Source of the DNA: JAXJYR01 sp964593515
GTDB lineage: Bacteria > Bacillota_I > Bacilli_A > Erysipelotrichales > Erysipelotrichaceae
Direction: 5' to 3'
Assembly: GCA_964593515.1 (NCBI GenBank)
Contig: CAZQJH010000046.1
Coordinates: 1 to 10,971, forward strand
Length of the DNA: 10,971 bases
Position 1 is the first letter of the stretch; every line of letters begins with the position of its first letter. A program made the position numbers and the translations under genes. Below the pieces are notes generated by a model. That model was not told where the DNA came from. It worked only from the letters and a program-made list of their open reading frames with translations, and searched no databases. Below are positions 6,746-10,971 of this stretch, in pieces.

Positions 6746-6756
6746 TAACATATATT

Positions 6757-6781
6757 AGGAACCATATGGTTCCTTTTTTTT
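6757..6781 (+). terminator. Intrinsic terminator of glmU-prs operon
   Basis: AGGAACC-ATAT-GGTTCCT (6757-6774) is a perfect seven-pair stem followed by a run of eight T, 11 nt after the prs stop. It works only on the plus strand, since the minus strand has no T run after the stem. Confidence 0.93.
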
Positions 6782-6784
6782 ATC

Positions 6785-6815
6785 AAAAAAAAGGACTTAT
6801 CCTTTGATAAGTCCT
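6785..6815 (-). terminator. Intrinsic terminator of the tatD operon, overlapping the tatD stop
   Basis: On the minus strand AGGACTTATC-AAAG-GATAAGTCCT forms a perfect ten-pair stem followed by a run of T (complement of 6785-6792). The first stem bases are part of the TAG stop codon at 6814-6816, so hairpin and coding end overlap. With the prs terminator it separates two convergent operons within about 70 bp. Confidence 0.92.
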
Positions 6816-7584
6816 AATATTCAACTTTAAATAAGTTATAATAATTCAATTGTAATTGTTTAGCACATACTTCTTGATCAACATTTTTAACTTCACATAA
6901 CTTATTAAAAGTTACTTCCACATACATTGGTTCATTACGTTTACCACGATATGGATGTGGCGTTAAATATGGCGAATCAGTTTCCACAACCACATTTTCT
7001 AAAGCTAATTGATCACATACTTCTAAAATATTACGACCATTTTTAAAAGTAAGTGGTCCGCCAAAGGAAATCAAATAACCTAATTTAATCGCTTCACGAG
7101 CAATTTCAATACTACCGCTATAACAATGTAATATACCTTTTACTTTAGGATATTGTTTTAAAACATTTAAACTATCTTGGGTTGATTCACGCATATGAAT
7201 TACTACTGGTATTTCATATTTACTAGCTAAATCCATTTGGCGTTTAAAAGCCACTAATTGATCTTCCTTACTTACATCATCCCAATGATAATCTAAACCA
7301 ATTTCCCCTAAAGCACATAATTTACGTTGTTTAATTTGTTCTTCTAAATAGATGTAATCATCTTCATTAAAATCATTAACTTGATGAGGATAAAAACCAT
7401 AAGCAATATCAATCACTTCAGGATATTTACTTTGTAATAATAAAGCACGTTCATATTCAACTTGAGTGCAACAAATTACTAACATATGTTCAACATAATG
7501 TTCTTTAGCTCTAGCAATTAATTCATCAGCCATCGGATATAACTCATCACAAGTTAAATGACAATGAGTATCACAAATCTTCAT
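6814..7584 (-). CDS. tatD: TatD-family metal-dependent hydrolase (putative DNase)
   Basis: This is a TIM-barrel amidohydrolase-fold enzyme of the TatD/YabD family; characterised members are metal-dependent 3'-5' exonucleases acting on DNA or RNA. The 256 residues are normal for the family. Metal ligands appear in order: DTHCHL (H7, H9), GEIGLDYH (E94), VVIHMRES (H130), GILHCYSG (H153) and VVETDSPYLTPHPYRGKRNEP (D203). The usual GxHPH motif reads GFYPH (63-67), with Tyr for the first His; all six expected metal ligands remain, so activity is likely kept. The ATG at 7584 follows the mnmE stop by 8 nt, and its Shine-Dalgarno (AGGTG) overlaps that stop (TAGGTG), so translation is probably coupled. 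It is the last gene before the terminator. Confidence 0.95.
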   Translation of the reverse strand: MKICDTHCHLTCDELYPMADELIARAKEHYVEHMLVICCTQVEYERALLLQSKYPEVIDIAYGFYPHQVNDFNEDDYIYLEEQIKQRKLCALGEIGLDYHWDDVSKEDQLVAFKRQMDLASKYEIPVVIHMRESTQDSLNVLKQYPKVKGILHCYSGSIEIAREAIKLGYLISFGGPLTFKNGRNILEVCDQLALENVVVETDSPYLTPHPYRGKRNEPMYVEVTFNKLCEVKNVDQEVCAKQLQLNYYNLFKVEY

Positions 7585-7592
7585 CTTGACAC

Positions 7593-8924
7593 CTACTTTC
7601 CTAAACAGAAATTACTAAATAAAGTATCTAATAAATCTTCACGATGAACTTCACCTAAAATTTCTTTTAATGAATTATAGGCATTTTGAATATCAATTTC
7701 GACTAAATCTAATTCTAAGCCCATATTAATCGCTTCTAAAGCTTGTAACATTGATTGTTTAGCTTTCATCATTAAAGCAATTTGACGCTCGTTATTAAGA
7801 ATTGGTTGATTAATAGCTAATTTATTATCATCAAATAATTCATGAATCTTATTTAATAATGGTTCAATATCATTATCCTTAGCACTAATCATTACTTCAT
7901 GTTGTTCATTACATAAATCAGCTTTATTATAAATAACAATTCTATTTTTATCTTTAGTTAAAGCTAATAATAATTCATCATGTTCATCTAAAGGACGACT
8001 AGCATCTAAGACTAATAATACTAATTGTGCTTTATCAATTGCTTGTTTACTTCGTTCAATTCCAATTTGTTCAATCTTATCATCAGTATCATGAATACCA
8101 GCAGTATCAATTAAATTAAGCGTTAAACCATCTAATCGAACATATCCTTCTACAATATCACGCGTAGTTCCTGCAATATCACTAACAATAGCCTTTTCTT
8201 CTTCTAGTAAGGCATTAAGTAAAGAACTTTTCCCAACATTTGGTTTTCCAATAATTGCCGTTGGAATTCCTTCTTTAATAATCTTACCACTTTGACTACG
8301 TTTTAATATTTCATCAATTTCATTTAACCATGATAAAACAACTGGTTTAATCTTTTCATTAGTTAATATTTCCACATCATCATATTCAGGATAATCAATA
8401 TTAACTTCAATATTCGCAATAATATCTAAGATCTTTTCAATAAATGGTTCTAATAATTGTTTAATACTTCCTCTAATCGCATTCATAGCCATTCCACTTG
8501 TCTCATTAGAAGTAGCATCAATCATGTCTTGAACTGCTTCAGCTTGGGTTAAATCAATCCTTCCATTTAAATAAGCACGTTTGGTAAATTCACCTGGTTG
8601 TGCTAAACGTGCTCCTTGCATTAAACAGTATTGTAATACTTTCTTAGTAATAAAACGACCACCATGACAATTAATCTCCACAATATCTTCACATGTATAA
8701 GTCTTAGGTGCTCTAAAAACAGAGATTAAGACTTCATCAACATGTTCTTTAGTTATTGGATCAATAATAAAACCATATGAAATGGTATTACTAGCTTTAT
8801 CTTTTAATGAAATACTTGAAATTGCATCAACAATTTCAATAGCTTGATCACCACTTACCCTAACAATTGATATTGCTCCATCAATATAGGCAGTAGAAAT
8901 CGCACATATTGTATCATTCAACAT
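7593..8924 (-). CDS. mnmE: tRNA modification GTPase MnmE (TrmE)
   Basis: MnmE works with MnmG to install the aminomethyl-type modification at C5 of wobble U34 in tRNAs reading two-codon-set A/G-ending codons, using a folate-derived one-carbon unit. The 443 residues contain the N-terminal tetrahydrofolate-binding domain (DTICAIST at 4-11; CHGGRFITKKVL near 86-97; PGEFTKRAYLNGRIDLTQAEAV at 110-131). A helical domain is interrupted by the G domain: GKPNVGKS (226-233), IAGTTRDIVEG (250-260), DTAG (273-276), NKAD (333-336) and SAK (347-349). The C-terminus is FCLGK with the conserved Cys440. The ATG at 8924 has an AGGAAGTGAT ribosome site. It lies 42 nt after the deacetylase gene with no terminator between. 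The usual partner mnmG is not in the window. Confidence 0.98.
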   Translation of the reverse strand: MLNDTICAISTAYIDGAISIVRVSGDQAIEIVDAISSISLKDKASNTISYGFIIDPITKEHVDEVLISVFRAPKTYTCEDIVEINCHGGRFITKKVLQYCLMQGARLAQPGEFTKRAYLNGRIDLTQAEAVQDMIDATSNETSGMAMNAIRGSIKQLLEPFIEKILDIIANIEVNIDYPEYDDVEILTNEKIKPVVLSWLNEIDEILKRSQSGKIIKEGIPTAIIGKPNVGKSSLLNALLEEEKAIVSDIAGTTRDIVEGYVRLDGLTLNLIDTAGIHDTDDKIEQIGIERSKQAIDKAQLVLLVLDASRPLDEHDELLLALTKDKNRIVIYNKADLCNEQHEVMISAKDNDIEPLLNKIHELFDDNKLAINQPILNNERQIALMMKAKQSMLQALEAINMGLELDLVEIDIQNAYNSLKEILGEVHREDLLDTLFSNFCLGK

Positions 8925-8947
8925 TTATATCACTTCCTAACGCCTAT

Positions 8948-8956
8948 ATTTTACCA
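8948..8956 (-). promoter_or_regulatory. Possible internal promoter (extended -10) before mnmE
   Basis: The minus strand has TGG followed by TAAAAT (5/6 -10 with TG extension), about 24 nt before the mnmE ATG. The best -35, TTGCAA, is only 14 nt upstream, shorter than normal, so use would depend on the extended -10. It may allow mnmE-tatD expression apart from the deacetylase. Confidence 0.35.
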
Positions 8957-8966
8957 TTTATTTTTA

Positions 8967-9698
8967 TTAATTTGCAATATGATGATGAAAACCACTAGTA
9001 TTATTATCAATTACTTTAAATTTATAACCTTGTTCAATATAGTATGGTAATAATACTTTTAAAGCTTCAATCGTATCTTTATTACCTGCTCCATCATGCA
9101 TCAACATCATTACTTCTTGTTTATTACCTATTTCTTCTTTACCAATTTTAACTAAATTAGTTACTTTTTTATTAATCCCCCCATCGCCATTCGAAGCATT
9201 CCAATCATAATACATAAAACCTTTAGCTTTACTTAATTCACTTAACTCACTCATAATATTTAGACAATATTTTTTAGATATAGTATTACTACTACCACCT
9301 GGAAAACGTAAATATTTTGATTCTTTTCCGGTATATTGTTTAATAATTTGATTCATCTTACTTATGTCTTGAAAGAAAGCATCACTATCTTGGTAAATAG
9401 TAGCATAATCATGACTATAAGTATGCACCCCAATTTGATGACCTTTATCAAAAATAGTTTTAATATATGGTAAATAATCCCTTTGTGTTGCAGTTACAAA
9501 GAAGGTTGCTTTAACTTGATATTTATCTAAAATATCTAAAACGGCTTGAGTATTAACACTTGGTCCATCATCAAAAGTTAAATACATTATTTTTTCTTCA
9601 TTAGCTTTCAAACTAAGACTAATTCCACCTATTAATAAATACATAACTACATAAAAAATAAATGACATCCAAGTTATATCAAATATTAACTTTTTCAT
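8967..9698 (-). CDS. Membrane-anchored NodB-type polysaccharide deacetylase
   Basis: This is a carbohydrate esterase family 4 (NodB) enzyme, expected to remove acetyl groups from peptidoglycan or another GlcNAc polymer outside the membrane. The 243-residue protein starts MKK, then has one hydrophobic segment (about 12-30) that anchors or exports it, leaving the catalytic domain outside. Motifs: TFDDGP (41-46; D43 catalytic base, D44 metal), HTYSH (H92 and H96, metal), RFPGGSSNT (131-139), YDWNASNGDG (164-173) and LMHDG with H201. The set looks catalytically complete. The tail GFHHHIAN carries three His. The ATG at 9698 has GAGGTGA as ribosome site. I found no convincing promoter in the 47 nt after the upstream terminator, although one must lie there unless readthrough occurs. 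It probably leads the mnmE-tatD transcript. Substrate cannot be told from the sequence. Confidence 0.92.
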   Translation of the reverse strand: MKKLIFDITWMSFIFYVVMYLLIGGISLSLKANEEKIMYLTFDDGPSVNTQAVLDILDKYQVKATFFVTATQRDYLPYIKTIFDKGHQIGVHTYSHDYATIYQDSDAFFQDISKMNQIIKQYTGKESKYLRFPGGSSNTISKKYCLNIMSELSELSKAKGFMYYDWNASNGDGGINKKVTNLVKIGKEEIGNKQEVMMLMHDGAGNKDTIEALKVLLPYYIEQGYKFKVIDNNTSGFHHHIAN

Positions 9699-9744
9699 TA
9701 CTCACCTCAAAATTAGTTTGAAGCAATTATTTAAATTTATTAAC

Positions 9745-9776
9745 AAAAAAATAAGAAGAGGTTTCCCTCTTCTTAT
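9745..9776 (-). terminator. Intrinsic terminator of the DUF349 gene
   Basis: On the minus strand ATAAGAAGAGG-GAAA-CCTCTTCTTAT is a perfect 11-pair stem capped by a stable GAAA tetraloop and followed by seven T. It lies 9 nt after the stop codon. Confidence 0.95.
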
Positions 9777-9785
9777 CAAAGTTCA

Positions 9786-10931
9786 TTATTCAGCAATTTT
9801 CGCATCTAATTCAACAATTTGTGCTTCTAATTCTTTAATAAATGCTTCTTTATCCGCAATTTCTTCTTTGATTTCTTTTTCTTCACGTTCTGAGTAAACT
9901 CCAATTAAATCTTGGTTTAAACGTTGAATTTGACGTTTTTGATTGTTGATCATTTCTTGTTTACGACTACGTGAATCAACTAAACGTTGATGGAAGTTTG
10001 CTTCTCTTTCTTCTTGGTATTGTTTTAAACGAGCGAAGTATTCATCGTTAATTGCTCTAAATTCAGCATAGATTTCTTCTTCTCTTTCTTTACCACAGAA
10101 ACCAATACCTTTCCAACGTTTTCCTAATTCAACCATTGCTTGTGTATTAGCACGAGTAAAATCATTTCCATCTAAGATATCTTGAGCTTGTGCTACTAAA
10201 TCTTGTTTTAAAGTATAATGTTCATCTTGTTTTTGACGTAATTCTTCATAGTAAGCTTTACGACGGTCATAGAAAGTTTGGTTATGTTCTGAGAATTGAG
10301 CCCATAAAGCTTCTTCATGTTCTTTACCAGCACTTCCAGCTTCTTTCCAACGTTTCATTAAGTCACGCATTTTTTCGCTACCTTCATTAAAGTTTTCAAT
10401 TGAAGCAACTTCTTTAGCTTCATTAATTAATAATTCTTTAATTTCTTTAGCTTTTTCAAAATTTGCTACCACATTTTGGTAATGTTTTTGTTTACGGTCA
10501 AAGAATACTTGACGTGCTGCATTGAATTTATCCCATAATTCATTATCAACATCACGACCAGCTGATTTAACTTCTTTCCATTTAGTCATTAATTCAGCCA
10601 TTTGTTCACTTCCGTGTTTAAAGTTTTCAGTTTTAGCTACTTTTTCAGCTTCCGCAATTAAAGCTAACTTAGCATTTTTGTTATCATCATAATATTGACG
10701 ATGTTTAGCATAAATTGCATCTACTAATGAATCAAATTCTTGATTCAATTGTTCTTCTAAATAAGAATCACAGAAGTATAATGAGCGCCATCTACGTTGT
10801 AAGTTTCTTACTTGCGCCATTGCTTCATTACGATCTTCAATCGCATCTAATTTTTTAGCTTCTTCAATTAAAGCTTCTTTTTCCACAATCACATCTTGAT
10901 CGTTTTCATAGAATTCTTCTCTGTTGTCCAT
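9786..10931 (-). CDS. DUF349 repeat protein with C-terminal coiled coil, function unknown
   Basis: The 381-residue protein is soluble (no signal or membrane segment), highly charged and helical. It consists of four DUF349-type helical repeats, seen from the periodic LI-x-EA-K (near 20, 90, 167, 244) and the invariant Trp (W48, W118, W195, W273), followed by AG or CG and then a W/Y-x-x-F segment. Spacing is about 77 residues for repeats 2-4 but 70 from repeat 1 to 2. Repeat 1 is also the most diverged (WRSLYFCDSYLEEQ instead of WKE..SAGK). Residues from about 305 form a long Glu/Lys/Gln-rich coiled coil with heptad-like hydrophobics (for example IKELEAQIVELDAKI near the end). DUF349 proteins have no agreed biochemical function that I can state. 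The ATG at 10931 has GGAGGAAG as ribosome site, and the gene is monocistronic with its own terminator. Confidence 0.9.
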   Translation of the reverse strand: MDNREEFYENDQDVIVEKEALIEEAKKLDAIEDRNEAMAQVRNLQRRWRSLYFCDSYLEEQLNQEFDSLVDAIYAKHRQYYDDNKNAKLALIAEAEKVAKTENFKHGSEQMAELMTKWKEVKSAGRDVDNELWDKFNAARQVFFDRKQKHYQNVVANFEKAKEIKELLINEAKEVASIENFNEGSEKMRDLMKRWKEAGSAGKEHEEALWAQFSEHNQTFYDRRKAYYEELRQKQDEHYTLKQDLVAQAQDILDGNDFTRANTQAMVELGKRWKGIGFCGKEREEEIYAEFRAINDEYFARLKQYQEEREANFHQRLVDSRSRKQEMINNQKRQIQRLNQDLIGVYSEREEKEIKEEIADKEAFIKELEAQIVELDAKIAE

Positions 10932-10963
10932 ATGATACTTCCTCCATTGTTGTTTATATATAT

Positions 10964-10969
10964 TTTATA
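10964..10969 (-). promoter_or_regulatory. Possible -10 element of the DUF349 gene
   Basis: The minus strand shows TATAAA (5/6 to consensus), 32 nt before the start codon, in an A/T-only stretch. The -35 region lies beyond the window, so this rests on one hexamer. The in-phase TATATA closer to the gene is an alternative. Confidence 0.35.
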
Positions 10970-10971
10970 AC

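Noticed and set aside
9699..9744. A promoter for the deacetylase gene between the terminator and its start
   Set aside because: Only hexamers with about 3-4 of 6 matches and poor spacing were found, too weak to list as a feature in such AT-rich sequence.
9786..10931. A tandem DNA repeat or CRISPR-like array in the DUF349 gene
   Set aside because: The periodicity is at protein level (about 77 residues) with diverged DNA, not identical direct repeats with spacers.

Overview
The window is strongly AT-rich (roughly 30% GC by eye), with Firmicutes-type Shine-Dalgarno sequences (AGGAGG variants), sigma-A-like promoters and compact intrinsic terminators. The protein families (GlmU, Prs, Pth and Mfd relatives, MnmE with an FCLGK tail, a membrane-anchored NodB deacetylase, a DUF349 protein) point to a low-GC, walled Firmicute. 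I suspect Erysipelotrichia/Coprobacillaceae, but this is inferred from style, not from a marker gene. All long frames read through with the standard code, and Trp is TGG wherever I checked. No rRNA, tRNA, CRISPR array, insertion sequence or phage gene is visible.

Layout: (1) 1-3005, minus strand: pth followed 3 nt later by mfd, whose 3' part runs off the window. (2) 3006-3271: a divergent control region. It holds a pth promoter and, on the plus strand, a near-consensus promoter overlaid by a 27-bp palindrome and followed at once by a 20-codon ORF ending Met-Cys-Cys. (3) 3272-4584: a PLP-dependent O-acetylhomoserine sulfhydrylase-like gene (metY type) with its own terminator. (4) 4585-6781: a two-gene operon of an unusual short GlmU-like protein and prs (PRPP synthase). 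(5) 6785-9698, minus strand: NodB-type deacetylase, mnmE and tatD, probably one transcript ending in a terminator that overlaps the tatD stop codon. (6) 9745-10931, minus strand: a four-repeat DUF349 protein with its own terminator.

The content is mostly housekeeping: stalled-peptide recycling (pth), transcription-coupled repair (mfd), tRNA wobble modification (mnmE), a TatD nuclease, PRPP supply (prs), wall precursors and wall modification (GlmU-like, deacetylase) and sulfur amino-acid synthesis. glmU, prs, pth and mfd are neighbours in Bacillus. Here they are split into two oppositely oriented pairs with the sulfur gene between them.

Two points stand out. First, the sulfhydrylase gene seems to have two control layers: a promoter-overlapping palindrome with the geometry of Rrf2-family (CymR/IscR-like) operators, and a translated leader peptide ending in three sulfur amino acids just before its stop. 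Second, the GlmU-like protein keeps the whole acetyltransferase half, but its uridylyltransferase half has lost over 100 residues and the nucleotide-binding signature.
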